From: JBFXJF01 sp050175155
GTDB lineage: Bacteria > Bacillota > Bacilli > Tepidibacillales > Tepidibacillaceae
DNA length: 44,172 nt
Direction of reading: 5' to 3'
NCBI GenBank assembly: GCA_050175155.1
Contig: JBFXJF010000018.1
Location: forward strand, 1-44,172
In this document: positions 31,852 through 40,494 of the stretch, in pieces
Layout: each line of letters starts with the position of its first letter
How positions within the stretch are numbered: position 1 is the stretch's first letter
Made by a program: the position numbers and the translations under genes
Notes under the pieces: generated by a model
The model's database searches: none
What the model saw: the letters and a program-made list of their open reading frames with translations, nothing else
What the model was told of the DNA's origin: nothing

Positions 31852-32205
31852 ATGCTTTACTATAGTTTGATAGCGATGTTTGTAGTTCTTCTTATATCTT
31901 TGATGTTTATTAAAGTTTTAAATAATAATAAAAAGGTTTATCATTACTTCATTGTTGTTAAAAATGGACAAGTAAAATTGGAGTGGATAATTCGTAAAAT
32001 TAACTTTAGAAGTTGGCTTAAAGGAGAAGAAAAAAGGTTAACTGTATTTGATCTTGGTTCAAGTGATGACACAATCGCTATCTTAGAAAGATTGATCTAT
32101 CCTAAAAAGCAGATTGATTATTTCTATAAAACTGATTATTTACTTAAAGAAAAGATAGATGAGAGTAAAAAGAATAACGAAATTCCAATTATTATATATA
32201 TTTAA
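31852..32205 (+). CDS. Small membrane protein with a glycosyltransferase-2-like half domain
   Basis: 117 residues. One transmembrane helix (about residues 4-22) is followed by YHYFIVVKNGQVKLEWIIRKI and LTVFDLGSSDDTIAILERL. The second phrase closely resembles the first nucleotide-sugar-binding motif of GT-A/GT2 transferases (V-V-D-D-G-S-T-D-D-T-x-x-I). The protein stops after the first half of such a fold, with no DxD or acceptor region, so it is unlikely to be a working transferase. RBS ggaggag 6 nt before ATG 31852. It lies between degU and the diguanylate cyclase gene; no family name known to me. Confidence 0.7.
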   Translation: MLYYSLIAMFVVLLISLMFIKVLNNNKKVYHYFIVVKNGQVKLEWIIRKINFRSWLKGEEKRLTVFDLGSSDDTIAILERLIYPKKQIDYFYKTDYLLKEKIDESKKNNEIPIIIYI

Positions 32206-32421
32206 ACTGCTATATATTAGTTAATCTCAATTTTAGTAAATAATATGGATTTTATGTAAAATAAAAGAAGGAATTTGAAATAGGAAGAAAGAAATATATA
32301 TATTAGCAAAAATTGAATTTTTATAGATATAATGTGAACTTTAGTGTAATATATCAATAAACAATTAGATATTGGTTCGTATTGCCTATTTTATGTCAGA
32401 ATATAGAAGAGTTGACAAACT

Positions 32422-34170
32422 GTGAATGAATTAAAAAAACAAATAATTTTTATATTATATGTTTTAATAACCTTCCTAGCTTTAATATATGTTACTCTTG
32501 AATTCGGGGTTTCTTTAAGTCCGACTGACTATATATATCTGTTAGTCTATCTCTTAATGTTGACCGCAATAAATAGCAGTCAAATTAGAATTGGTAATAC
32601 TAATATTACATTTATATTTGCACTCTCCTTACCTGTTTTCTTAAAATATGGAATTGTTGTTGAAGCCTGGTTAATTCAAATAATCTTACTAATTGGTTTT
32701 TTAACCACTGACTCGAAACGCACGATTGCTAGGATTATATTAAATCAAACGATGTTTATCTGGATGTCTTTAATATCAGGATTAGTTTTTTTTAAGGCTG
32801 GCGGAGAGACAAGCTTTTTAATATCGCAATTATACAATCAGTTTATTCCGATTTTTCTATACGCGATTACATATTTTTTAGTTAATAATTTTATAATTTC
32901 TATTGCTCAATCTTATTTTTATAATGAGAAAGGTCAGCTTTATATAAAGGATATAGCTTGGGACGGAGTTTCTCTGCTATTCTCCTTGCCATTTGGGATT
33001 TTATTTTATTTAACAATTTATGTAGCCTTAGATATATATGGTTACCTTCCTATAATAATTGTACTATCGCAGTTTGTTTTGTTTATTTTACTTGTTAGAT
33101 ATTATAGTCAACTTCTTATATCTCATCAACAGATTAAGACGCTTAATCAGCTAACAACTACCTATACCTCCGAACTAAATTTAGAAAAAACTATTATTGC
33201 ACTTCAAAAAGCCTATAAAGATGTATTAACATTTGATTATAGCAACATCTACTTAATGAAAAATAATAAAATGTCTTTGATTGCATCATTGAATTATCAG
33301 GGGAAAACTACTTTTAATCGCTCCGATGATAACTTCTGCTTACTTAACCAAAAAGTCGTAGAAAAAGTAATGGACGATAAAAAAACATTATTGCTTAATA
33401 GTGAAGCTGACATATTGTTATTTAATTGTAAAAAACACTGTCAGCATGGGTGTAAATCATTTATGTCTACTCCAATGATTTGGCATGACAAGGTTATAGG
33501 TATTGTTAATTTTGCTAGTCCAAACGAATATCATTTTACAACGGATGATGTTAACATTGTAAATATATTGGCAAGCCAAGCTGGATTGGCTATTAGAAAT
33601 GCTACTGTTTTTAAAAATGCTGAGGAGAAAGGCTTAATAGATGAGCTAACGAAAATATATAATTTTAGAGCTTTTGTTAATTTTTTAAATGAAATGATTG
33701 AGGAAGCAGAGGTAAATAAAAGTAGCCTAAGCCTTCTAATGATAGATCTTGATCACTTTAAGAATATTAACGATTGCTACGGGCATCAGAACGGAAATAT
33801 AGTATTAGAGGAAATTGCAAAGCTATTACAAAGATTAATTAGAAGACAGGACATTGTTGCAAGATATGGTGGGGAAGAGTTCGTAATAATAATTCCTGAT
33901 ACTAACTATAGCAGTGCATTTGAGATAGCAGAAAGAATTCGTGCGACCATTCAGGAGCTAGAGATTGTGGTAAAAGATTCACTGAATGATGATAAAGCAA
34001 TAATTGTTCACGTGACAGCCAGTATCGGAATATCTACCTACCCAGATATGACTATCTGCCCAAATGATTTGATAAGATTCTCTGACAGGGCATTATATAT
34101 TGGTTCAAAGATGAAGGGTAGAAATAAGGTTTCTGTCTACGAAGGGGAAATAGAAAGTAGTTTTAATTAA
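32422..34170 (+). CDS. Membrane-bound diguanylate cyclase (GAF-GGDEF)
   Basis: 582 residues. The N-terminal ~230 residues form six or so transmembrane helices (a MASE-like sensor). A GAF domain (about 250-395) includes Cys/His-rich LFNCKKHCQHGCKSFMSTPM, possibly a metal or redox centre. A complete GGDEF domain follows (LIDELTKIYNFRAFVNFL, MIDLDHFKNINDCYGHQNGN, ARYGGEEFVIIIPD). The GGEEF active site and the inhibitory I-site RRQD, five residues upstream, are intact, so an active, product-inhibited cyclase is expected. The start is GTG with a weak RBS; the 216-bp space upstream is AT-rich with no visible gene. The gene downstream is preceded by a c-di-GMP riboswitch. Confidence 0.9.
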   Translation: MNELKKQIIFILYVLITFLALIYVTLEFGVSLSPTDYIYLLVYLLMLTAINSSQIRIGNTNITFIFALSLPVFLKYGIVVEAWLIQIILLIGFLTTDSKRTIARIILNQTMFIWMSLISGLVFFKAGGETSFLISQLYNQFIPIFLYAITYFLVNNFIISIAQSYFYNEKGQLYIKDIAWDGVSLLFSLPFGILFYLTIYVALDIYGYLPIIIVLSQFVLFILLVRYYSQLLISHQQIKTLNQLTTTYTSELNLEKTIIALQKAYKDVLTFDYSNIYLMKNNKMSLIASLNYQGKTTFNRSDDNFCLLNQKVVEKVMDDKKTLLLNSEADILLFNCKKHCQHGCKSFMSTPMIWHDKVIGIVNFASPNEYHFTTDDVNIVNILASQAGLAIRNATVFKNAEEKGLIDELTKIYNFRAFVNFLNEMIEEAEVNKSSLSLLMIDLDHFKNINDCYGHQNGNIVLEEIAKLLQRLIRRQDIVARYGGEEFVIIIPDTNYSSAFEIAERIRATIQELEIVVKDSLNDDKAIIVHVTASIGISTYPDMTICPNDLIRFSDRALYIGSKMKGRNKVSVYEGEIESSFN

Positions 34171-34256
34171 GTTATAATAAATTTTATTTTTTACTTGCTA
34201 TTATTTAACATATATGATTATATTTATTTATATATAGGAAAATATAACTAGTTCCA

Positions 34257-34340
34257 AAGAATGATAAGGGCAAACTATCTGTGAGGATAGGACGCAAAGC
34301 TATGGGTCTTTTACAAAGATTGCCAAGCTACCAAATACTG
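34257..34340 (+). ncRNA. c-di-GMP-I (GEMM) riboswitch
   Basis: The aptamer core is recognisable: agggcaaac, a P1b-type hairpin ctatct-GTGA-ggatag with GNRA loop, gacgcaaagc, then tatgggtctt and the distal gattgccaagctacc. These match the order and conserved blocks of GEMM-I RNAs (GGCAAAC ... GACGCAAAGC ... GG.CU ... G.C.GC). I could not resolve the basal stem by eye. Segment 34257-34269 can also pair with 34351-34364, the left arm of the downstream terminator, so ligand-controlled termination is likely. It controls the membrane protein and comFA. Confidence 0.88.
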
Positions 34341-34354
34341 ACTCTGCTAACCTT

Positions 34355-34387
34355 AACCGTTCTTATTAAGAACGGTTTTCTGATTTT
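34355..34387 (+). terminator. Riboswitch expression-platform terminator
   Basis: Perfect 10-bp stem aaccgttctt/aagaacggtt (34355-34364 with 34368-34377) with a 3-nt loop, then T-rich sequence. It lies between the c-di-GMP aptamer and the start at 34429. Confidence 0.88.
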
Positions 34388-34428
34388 TTATGGTAGGACT
34401 AGGTTAAGCCAGAGGAGGATCGTATAAG

Positions 34429-34911
34429 ATGCTGGAAGTAAATAAAATTAAAATAATAAATAGAATACTAATCTATTTATTTATAATTGCTATAATAGTA
34501 GCAATCTTTATAGCAACAAATTTTGAAAGAGTTCTATTAGGTATCGACTTACTAGTTTCAATTGTTATGTTGTTATATATTAATCAAAAGGCGCTAACAA
34601 ATAGGAGCATTCAAATAAGGCTAATATGTAACTATATTTTTATAGTAAATATAACTGTTACTATTTTATTTAGTGGCATTTATAATAGCATTTTGTTTCC
34701 TGCCTTATATATTATTCCCTTTACCTATGCAGTAGTTAATTTTTCGTTGAGGGTGCGGTCAGGGATTATTATTTTAATTCTTTCTATCCTATGGTTAATA
34801 CTATTTCAAGATCCCCTACTAGGTAAATTAACTCTGGTAATTTTTATATCAGTTTTTATTGTTGTTATTCATATAATTGCAGATTGGTTGGTAAAAAAGA
34901 AGCTATTATGA
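34429..34911 (+). CDS. Five-TM integral membrane protein of unknown function
   Basis: 160 residues, almost entirely hydrophobic, with about five transmembrane helices (IYLFIIAIIVAIFIA, VLLGIDLLVSIVMLLYI, and others) and short basic loops. It resembles the sensor halves of MASE-type or 7TM signalling proteins but has no output domain. First gene behind the c-di-GMP riboswitch; strong RBS agaggagga 9 nt before the ATG. Its stop overlaps the comFA ATG (ATGA), so the two are translationally coupled. Could be a membrane partner of the competence helicase; no family recognised. Confidence 0.7.
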   Translation: MLEVNKIKIINRILIYLFIIAIIVAIFIATNFERVLLGIDLLVSIVMLLYINQKALTNRSIQIRLICNYIFIVNITVTILFSGIYNSILFPALYIIPFTYAVVNFSLRVRSGIIILILSILWLILFQDPLLGKLTLVIFISVFIVVIHIIADWLVKKKLL

Positions 34912-36620
34912 ACTTTAATTTATATTTAGTTGAAAATAGCCAAAAACTAACATGGTTGATTTCTTCAGATATAAATGTTGATTTGACTTTTTGGCACCAG
35001 AAGGGTGTTATTAATATAATTATTCTAACAAAGAAACTTTCAATTGGTCATGCTAATGCATTAGCACTGCACTTACAACAGAAAGGATTATTTTCCTTAT
35101 CTGCTTTATCAAAAGAGGAACTTGAAACTGAAAATTTATTTACTAAAGATGGTTTTGATTTATTTAATGCAAATTACCAATCATTTAAAAAAATAATATT
35201 CCCATTGTTGGAAGGTAGGTTACTATTATTAGATGAACTATCTAAATTAGACTTTATTGAAGAGGTACCCAAAGAGAAATTATATCAATTACTTCAGACA
35301 GGTTATTTATTGGAGAATATTAAGATTAATCCAAGTGTTTCATATCCCTATGATATAGCCAGAAAAAAATTTACTATTAATAAGGAATGCAATCATTGTG
35401 GAACGAACAAAAATATTATTGTTCAAAGATGTTCGATATGTGAAGATTACTGTGCTACGTGCGAAAATTGTGTAACGATGGGAAAGAGTAAATCATGTAT
35501 TCCATTATTTTATTTTTCAATAGAGAATAACCCTAGTATAAAATTAGCCCAATCTAATAAAGTCTCAATGATTGATCTTCAACTTTCTAATTCCCAAAAA
35601 AAAATATCGGATAAGATAGTTGATTTTATTAAAAATGGAAATAATAAAGAATTCTTGATTTGGGCGGTAACGGGTTCTGGTAAAACTGAAATGGTCTTTT
35701 TTGCAATAAAGTGTGCTTTAGAAAAAGGTGATAAAGTATTATTTACCGCACCAAGAAGAGATATTATCAAAGACTTAACAATTAGATTTAAGAATTCCTT
35801 TCCTAATCTTTCAATTGTAAGTTTATATGGCGGAAGTGAAGATAGATGGAAAGTAGGAAGCTTATATCTAGCTACCGCTCAACAAACAATTAGATTTATT
35901 AATTATTTCGATTTGGCTATCATCGACGAACTAGATGCCTATCCCTATCATAATAACCTCGAATTACAGTATTTAGTTAAACGTTCCCTAAAATATGGGG
36001 GCAAAACGGTTTTGATGAGTGCGACTCCACCTAATGAATGGCTTATTCGAATCAAACAAAAAACTATTGATTATGAGGTATTATCTAGTAGATATCATGG
36101 TCAACCTCTGCCTACCCCAACCATTAAAATAATTCCCAACAAAATAGAATTATTAAAAAGAAAAAGTCCATTCTCGAAGATAAAAGATTTTATAAGCGAA
36201 GTTAAGAAGGTAGATGGAAAGGCTCTTATCTTTGTTTCAGGGGTAAAAGATATAGAAATATGGGTAGACAAACTAATAGCGTGGTTTCCTACTGAAAAGA
36301 TAGGCGGAGTTCATGCGAATGATCTAAATAGGGACAGAAAAATAGATTTATTTAGAGCGGGGGAAATAAGATATCTAGTTACAACAACAATATTAGAAAG
36401 AGGAGTTACTTTTCCGAATTTGCATATTTTAATTCTTAATGCAGAGGCAAAAATTTTTGATGAGGCAACTTTGGTTCAAATAGCTGGTAGAGTAGGTAGA
36501 TCGGCTGAATTTCCTCGGGGTCTAGTTTGGTTCTTAGCGGAATATATGACTAAAGACTTACATGGAGCAAAAAAACAAATAAATAAAATGAATTATTTAG
36601 CAAAAAAACAATTGATGTAA
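34908..36620 (+). CDS. comFA: ComFA-like competence DNA helicase
   Basis: 570-residue DEAD/DEAH-type ATPase that drives single-stranded DNA import during transformation. An N-terminal extension of ~160 residues is followed by a ComFA-type zinc finger (CNHCG...CSICEDYCATCENC, about 161-197). Then come Walker A AVTGSGKTEM (about 250-260), motif II IIDELDAYPY (about 339), motif III MSATPP and the helicase C-terminal domain with QIAGRVGRS (about 523). The DE-x-DA-x-P motif is characteristic of ComFA. It is longer than B. subtilis ComFA (463 residues), mainly through the N-terminal part. ATG 34908 in the ATGA overlap is preferred over TTG 34884. Expression depends on the upstream riboswitch unless an internal promoter exists. 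Confidence 0.9.
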   Translation: MNFNLYLVENSQKLTWLISSDINVDLTFWHQKGVINIIILTKKLSIGHANALALHLQQKGLFSLSALSKEELETENLFTKDGFDLFNANYQSFKKIIFPLLEGRLLLLDELSKLDFIEEVPKEKLYQLLQTGYLLENIKINPSVSYPYDIARKKFTINKECNHCGTNKNIIVQRCSICEDYCATCENCVTMGKSKSCIPLFYFSIENNPSIKLAQSNKVSMIDLQLSNSQKKISDKIVDFIKNGNNKEFLIWAVTGSGKTEMVFFAIKCALEKGDKVLFTAPRRDIIKDLTIRFKNSFPNLSIVSLYGGSEDRWKVGSLYLATAQQTIRFINYFDLAIIDELDAYPYHNNLELQYLVKRSLKYGGKTVLMSATPPNEWLIRIKQKTIDYEVLSSRYHGQPLPTPTIKIIPNKIELLKRKSPFSKIKDFISEVKKVDGKALIFVSGVKDIEIWVDKLIAWFPTEKIGGVHANDLNRDRKIDLFRAGEIRYLVTTTILERGVTFPNLHILILNAEAKIFDEATLVQIAGRVGRSAEFPRGLVWFLAEYMTKDLHGAKKQINKMNYLAKKQLM

Positions 36621-36666
36621 ATATAAGGTTTTTATGGCAGTTTTGACTTATTTATCAAAGATTCTA

Positions 36667-36695
36667 TTGAATATTTATTACTTATCAATTATTAT
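36667..36695 (+). promoter_or_regulatory. Possible comFC promoter
   Basis: TTGAAT (36667-36672), 17-bp spacer, TATTAT (36690-36695), 26-32 bp before the comFC start. It would uncouple comFC and the flagellar genes from the riboswitch. Confidence 0.5.
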
Positions 36696-36720
36696 AAAAA
36701 TAGTTATTTAAAGATGTGGG

Positions 36721-37506
36721 ATGAAAATGTTAAAATTGTATGTATTAGATTTGTTATTCCCAAAGCTGGATTGCTCCTTATGTGGGAAAAATATTAATAA
36801 TCCAAAATCTACTAAATCAGATAATTATTTAATAAATCGTTTATCTAAACTACCTAATATCTGTGGTTATTGTAAGGAGCAGATGTTGGTTCCTTTAATG
36901 CCGTACTGTGCGAGCTGCCATAAACCTTTAAAAAATAGCTTTAATAGTGATAAGAATAACATATGTAGTGATTGTAGAAATCTATCTAACAGGAACTTTA
37001 TTTTTAATCGCAGTGCAATATTATATAACGATTTTGCGAAGGATTTGATTGCTTTATATAAATATCGGGGCAAACAAAGTCTTGTGAATGAATTTAGTTA
37101 TTTTTTAATGGCGACATATGAGTGTTATTACAAGGATTTAAAAATAGATTATCTTACATATGTGCCAATACATAATAATAGGTTACAAGAAAGGGGCTTT
37201 AATCAAGCAGAGCTATTAACTGTTAGACTTCACGAACTATCGGGAATACCTATATTAGATACATTAGCAAGAAAAAGGGATACTTTTAAGCAGAGCAAAC
37301 AGGGAAAGAAAGAACGATTTAGACAGATTGAAGGCACGTTTTCACTAAGACATGGGATTGATAAGCAAATTGAGAATAAAAATATACTAATAATAGATGA
37401 TATATACACTACAGGAGCAACAATCAATGAGTGTGCAAGTGTATTAAAAACGGTAAGGGCTAACAACGTTTATAGTTTAACGTTATCTCGAGCTTATAAT
37501 TTTTAG
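36721..37506 (+). CDS. comFC: ComFC-family phosphoribosyltransferase-like protein
   Basis: 261 residues. The N-terminal zinc-ribbon-like part has several CxxC pairs (CSLCGK, CGYCKE, CASCHK, CSDCRN, residues about 18-82). A type I phosphoribosyltransferase domain follows, with FNQAELLTVRLHELSGIP and the PRPP loop ILIIDDIYTTGATINEC (about 222-238). Needed for DNA uptake together with ComFA in relatives. RBS is weak. If gtggg (36716-36720) is used, the second ATG at 36727 has the better spacing and the protein starts MLKLYVLDLLFP. No comFB-like gene is seen between comFA and comFC. Confidence 0.93.
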   Translation: MKMLKLYVLDLLFPKLDCSLCGKNINNPKSTKSDNYLINRLSKLPNICGYCKEQMLVPLMPYCASCHKPLKNSFNSDKNNICSDCRNLSNRNFIFNRSAILYNDFAKDLIALYKYRGKQSLVNEFSYFLMATYECYYKDLKIDYLTYVPIHNNRLQERGFNQAELLTVRLHELSGIPILDTLARKRDTFKQSKQGKKERFRQIEGTFSLRHGIDKQIENKNILIIDDIYTTGATINECASVLKTVRANNVYSLTLSRAYNF

Positions 37507-37525
37507 TTTGAAGGAGGCTGGAAGG

Positions 37526-37948
37526 ATGTCGTTAGGAGGACTATCTAATTGTTCTAAGTGTGGTAGCCTTTTTATCAGCAATGGGAAAAGCGTTTGTCCG
37601 CAATGTATTAGTAGTGTTGAAGCTGAATATAAAGCTTGTGCAGATTATCTGCGTGAGAATAATTTAGTTAATATTTATCTTTTAAGTGAAGTTACTGGTG
37701 TTAGTGTAAAGCAGATAACCAAGTTCGTTCAAGAAGGACGCATTTCTGTCGCTGAAAGTCCTAATTTAGGGTATCCTTGCGAATCCTGTGGAGCATCAAT
37801 TAATAAAGGTAGATTGTGTGATAAGTGTACTGCTATTTTTAATAAGGAAGTAAACAAACTTTCAAAGGGAAGTAATGAGATTAGTTCTAAGAATAACATT
37901 GAAACTAAAAGTGCTTATTTTAAAATAAAGAACAATTCTGATAAGTAG
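37526..37948 (+). CDS. yvyF: YvyF-type flagellar operon protein
   Basis: 140 residues with a zinc-finger-like N-terminus (CSKCGSLFISNGKSVCPQC), a central MerR/HTH-like helical segment (LREN...IYLLSEVTGVSVKQITKFVQEGRISV) and a second zinc ribbon (CESCGASINKGRLCDKC). The tail is charged and probably disordered. It corresponds to the YvyF/TIGR03826 family always found between comFC and flgM; function is not established. ATG 37526 with aaggagg 8 nt upstream is preferred over TTG 37508. Confidence 0.85.
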   Translation: MSLGGLSNCSKCGSLFISNGKSVCPQCISSVEAEYKACADYLRENNLVNIYLLSEVTGVSVKQITKFVQEGRISVAESPNLGYPCESCGASINKGRLCDKCTAIFNKEVNKLSKGSNEISSKNNIETKSAYFKIKNNSDK

Positions 37949-37986
37949 GCAGTTTAGTCGAGATGGGTAGAGATACGGAGCATTTT

Positions 37987-38017
37987 AAAGTATATCTTCG
38001 AGAAGATATACTTTTAC
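37987..38017 (+). terminator. Hairpin/terminator after yvyF
   Basis: Perfect 12-bp stem aaagtatatctt/aagatatacttt (37987-37998 with 38003-38014) with a CGAG loop and a short T run. Confidence 0.65.
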
Positions 38018-38052
38018 TTAAATACAGAACTTATTTATTTTAAGATATATAC

Positions 38053-38090
38053 CGATAAAGGTAATAATAGTCTTTATCGTTTTTATTTTA
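38053..38090 (+). terminator. Second hairpin with T-rich tail directly before flgM
   Basis: 8-bp stem cgataaag/ctttatcg (38053-38060 with 38072-38079), 11-nt loop, followed by tttttatttta. It lies immediately upstream of the flgM RBS, so it would act as an attenuator rather than an operon end. Confidence 0.55.
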
Positions 38091-38104
38091 AGGAGATGAG
38101 AAAA

Positions 38105-38377
38105 ATGGAAATCAATAATATAAATTCAATTCAAAACATAAAAAAATATCAACAGATTAATCAAAATGAAAAGGAAGTAAAGAAAAGCGAAACAAAAAAA
38201 GACCAAATTACAATTTCAGATGAAGCAAAATTAATGCTAGAACATATAAGCGAAACATCAAATGTGGAAAAGGTTGAAAGAATTAAAGCTCAGATTGAAA
38301 ATGGAACATACCAAGTAGACGCTAATTTAGTCGCTGCAAAAATGCTTAATATGGATATAAGTAATTCTGGAGAGTGA
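38105..38377 (+). CDS. flgM: Anti-sigma-28 factor FlgM
   Basis: 90-residue FlgM, which holds SigD inactive until the hook is finished. The N-terminal half is Lys/Asn-rich and disordered. The C-terminal helices that bind the sigma factor are seen in ISDEAKLMLEHI and VEKVERIKAQIENGTYQVDANLVAAKML, the standard FlgM signature (V..I...I..G.Y.VD...VA..M). ATG 38105 is used because aggag at 38091-38095 is 9 nt upstream; ATG 38096 overlaps the RBS. flgN begins 6 nt after the stop. Confidence 0.92.
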   Translation: MEINNINSIQNIKKYQQINQNEKEVKKSETKKDQITISDEAKLMLEHISETSNVEKVERIKAQIENGTYQVDANLVAAKMLNMDISNSGE

Positions 38378-38382
38378 ATATA

Positions 38383-38886
38383 ATGTCTTTACAATTACTA
38401 GTAGAAAACTTGTTAATGGTTTATGAACTACAATTAGAGATGAAGACATTAGTTAAACAAAAAAGAGATGTCCTAATTAATGGGCAAACCGACGAACTGT
38501 CAAGCATTATGCAGCAGGAATCTATTTGGCTTTTGCAGACAAAACATTTAGAAGAAGAACGCATTAAGATTTTTGATAAATTAGCTGAAGAAAATAACGT
38601 GCTTCCGGCTGACATAACAATAACTGGCTTAATTAATAATAGCTTGACATCTACTTCTGAGAAAGTGAAACTTAAAGAAATAAATGACAAGCTTAAAAGT
38701 TTACTTGATGAGATAAAAAGGGAAAATGAGATAAATACACAATTAATTAAACAATCATTAGATTTTGTTTCACATTCTTTAAACACGATAACACAAGAAT
38801 CCACTCAGACCATGACTTATTCTAGGTCCTCGACAACTAATCCGAAGAATATAACAAACGCTGGGATATTTGACAAAAAGGCGTAG
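38383..38886 (+). CDS. flgN: FlgN-type flagellar export chaperone
   Basis: 167 residues, nearly all helical coiled coil (LLVENLLMVYELQLEMKTLVKQKRDVLINGQTDELSSIMQQE). It has the FlgN-typical QE/W start of the second helix and a long C-terminal helix with LIKQSLDFVSHSLN. A Ser/Thr-rich tail follows. The chaperone guards FlgK and FlgL, encoded just downstream. ATG 38383 has ggagag upstream. Confidence 0.88.
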   Translation: MSLQLLVENLLMVYELQLEMKTLVKQKRDVLINGQTDELSSIMQQESIWLLQTKHLEEERIKIFDKLAEENNVLPADITITGLINNSLTSTSEKVKLKEINDKLKSLLDEIKRENEINTQLIKQSLDFVSHSLNTITQESTQTMTYSRSSTTNPKNITNAGIFDKKA

Positions 38887-38898
38887 GGAGATGTAAAA

Positions 38899-40473
38899 AT
38901 GGTATCTACTTTTATGGGTATAGAAACTGCAAAGAGAGGCATATTTGCCCAACAAACTGCGATAAATACTACTGGGCATAACGTCAGCAATGCTAATACT
39001 GCTGGATATTCTAGGCAGATTGTTAGTTTAGTGGCCGATAGTTCAATGGAAGTACCAGGCATTAATAATAGCACAACCCCTGGACAGTTAGGTACAGGTG
39101 TTGATGTTTCTAATATTTTAAGGGTTAGAGAAGCGTACTTAGATGATCAATATAGGGGATTAAGTAGTAGTAGTGGTGATTGGGTGGTTAGGGAAGATTC
39201 TTTAAGTAAAATTGAAGCAATGGTTAATGAGCCAAGCGACCAGAGTCTAAGCTCTGTAATTAATAACTTTTGGAATAGCTGGAGTGATTTAGCAACACAG
39301 CCAGATAGTTTAACTGCAAGGACTGTTGTAGTCGAGAGTGCTATAACAATGACTGGTTCCTTTAACAACTTAGCAAGCAACCTAGTAAAATTAGAGGATA
39401 ATATAAGTAGTAGTTTAAACATCGTTGTTAATGATACGAATACATTAATCACACAGATTGCTGGATTAAATAAAGAAATATGTAAAATTGAGTCTTTAGG
39501 AGATAATGCTAACGATTTAAGAGATCAAAGGGACTTACTTGTTGATCAACTATCAGAAAGTGTCAATATTCAGGTGCGGGAGTTTAGTAATGGATATACA
39601 ATAACGACAGGGAGCACAGAATTAGTTAATGGCTACAATTCCTTTTTATTAGATGCTGCCGCTTTACCTGCTGATATAACTAGTGGGGAAATTCACGGAT
39701 ATCAAATGTCTTTAAGTGAAATTGAAGTTTTCCAAAATCAATTAGATGAACTAGTGAAATCTATTGCTGTAGGGGAATTAGAGTATGTTATTCCTCAAGG
39801 AACTATTATTCCAGAGGGAAAGAAACTAACATTACTAGATGGTACGGAGATAACTTATACAGGTGATATTGCCAGTCGTACTATTATGGCAGACTTAACT
39901 GTAAAAATAGAAGGGCTTAATGGTCTGCACCAGTTAGGTTACACACTTCAAGAACCACTGAACTCGGGTGAACCACTATTTACAACAAAAGATGGTAGCG
40001 CTAATTTTTCTGCTTATAATATAGAGTTAAACCCTAATATTGCTAATAATGTACAGAATATTGCTACTTCAACTGCCGCGCATATAGGAACAGATGGATT
40101 AGAGCATGTTACAAGAGGTAATAACAATCTAGCAATATGGATTGCGGGGATAAGAAATCTTGACATATCCTTTGATAGCTTATTGGGTAATTCACCAATT
40201 AAGGGAGATGGAACTCTTAGTGAATTTTATAATGCAATGGTTGGTCAATTAGGTGTTAAGACTAAAGAAGCTGAAAGACAATCTGATAATTATGAGGCAC
40301 TGGTAACTCAAGTGGAGAATAGTAGATTATCTGTAAGTGGTGTTTCAATAGATGAAGAGATGGCAAACTTAATAAAGTTTCAACAGGCATATAGTGCCTC
40401 GGCAAGAATGATAAGTACGCTAGATGAAATGCTGGATAAACTAATTAATGGTACGGGATTAGTCGGTAGATAA
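38899..40473 (+). CDS. flgK: Flagellar hook-associated protein 1 (FlgK)
   Basis: 524-residue hook-filament junction protein. N-terminal D0 region: MGIETAKRGIFAQQTAINTTGHNVSNANTAGYSRQ, the hallmark of hook-rod proteins. D1: INNFWNSWSDLATQP...ARTVVVE and LRDQRDLLVDQLSE. A C-terminal D0 helix GVSIDEEMANLIKFQQAYSASARMISTLDEMLDKLING closes it. Secreted through the flagellar type III export apparatus, so no signal peptide. The ATG follows a gggag RBS; it lies 12 nt after flgN. Confidence 0.97.
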   Translation: MVSTFMGIETAKRGIFAQQTAINTTGHNVSNANTAGYSRQIVSLVADSSMEVPGINNSTTPGQLGTGVDVSNILRVREAYLDDQYRGLSSSSGDWVVREDSLSKIEAMVNEPSDQSLSSVINNFWNSWSDLATQPDSLTARTVVVESAITMTGSFNNLASNLVKLEDNISSSLNIVVNDTNTLITQIAGLNKEICKIESLGDNANDLRDQRDLLVDQLSESVNIQVREFSNGYTITTGSTELVNGYNSFLLDAAALPADITSGEIHGYQMSLSEIEVFQNQLDELVKSIAVGELEYVIPQGTIIPEGKKLTLLDGTEITYTGDIASRTIMADLTVKIEGLNGLHQLGYTLQEPLNSGEPLFTTKDGSANFSAYNIELNPNIANNVQNIATSTAAHIGTDGLEHVTRGNNNLAIWIAGIRNLDISFDSLLGNSPIKGDGTLSEFYNAMVGQLGVKTKEAERQSDNYEALVTQVENSRLSVSGVSIDEEMANLIKFQQAYSASARMISTLDEMLDKLINGTGLVGR

Positions 40474-40494
40474 TTTTGGGGAATAGGTGATATT

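Noticed and set aside
38032..38058. SigD-like -10 (accgataa at 38051) upstream of flgM
   Set aside because: No TAAA at 14-16 bp upstream, and most of the motif is the arm of a hairpin (38053-38060 with 38072-38079).
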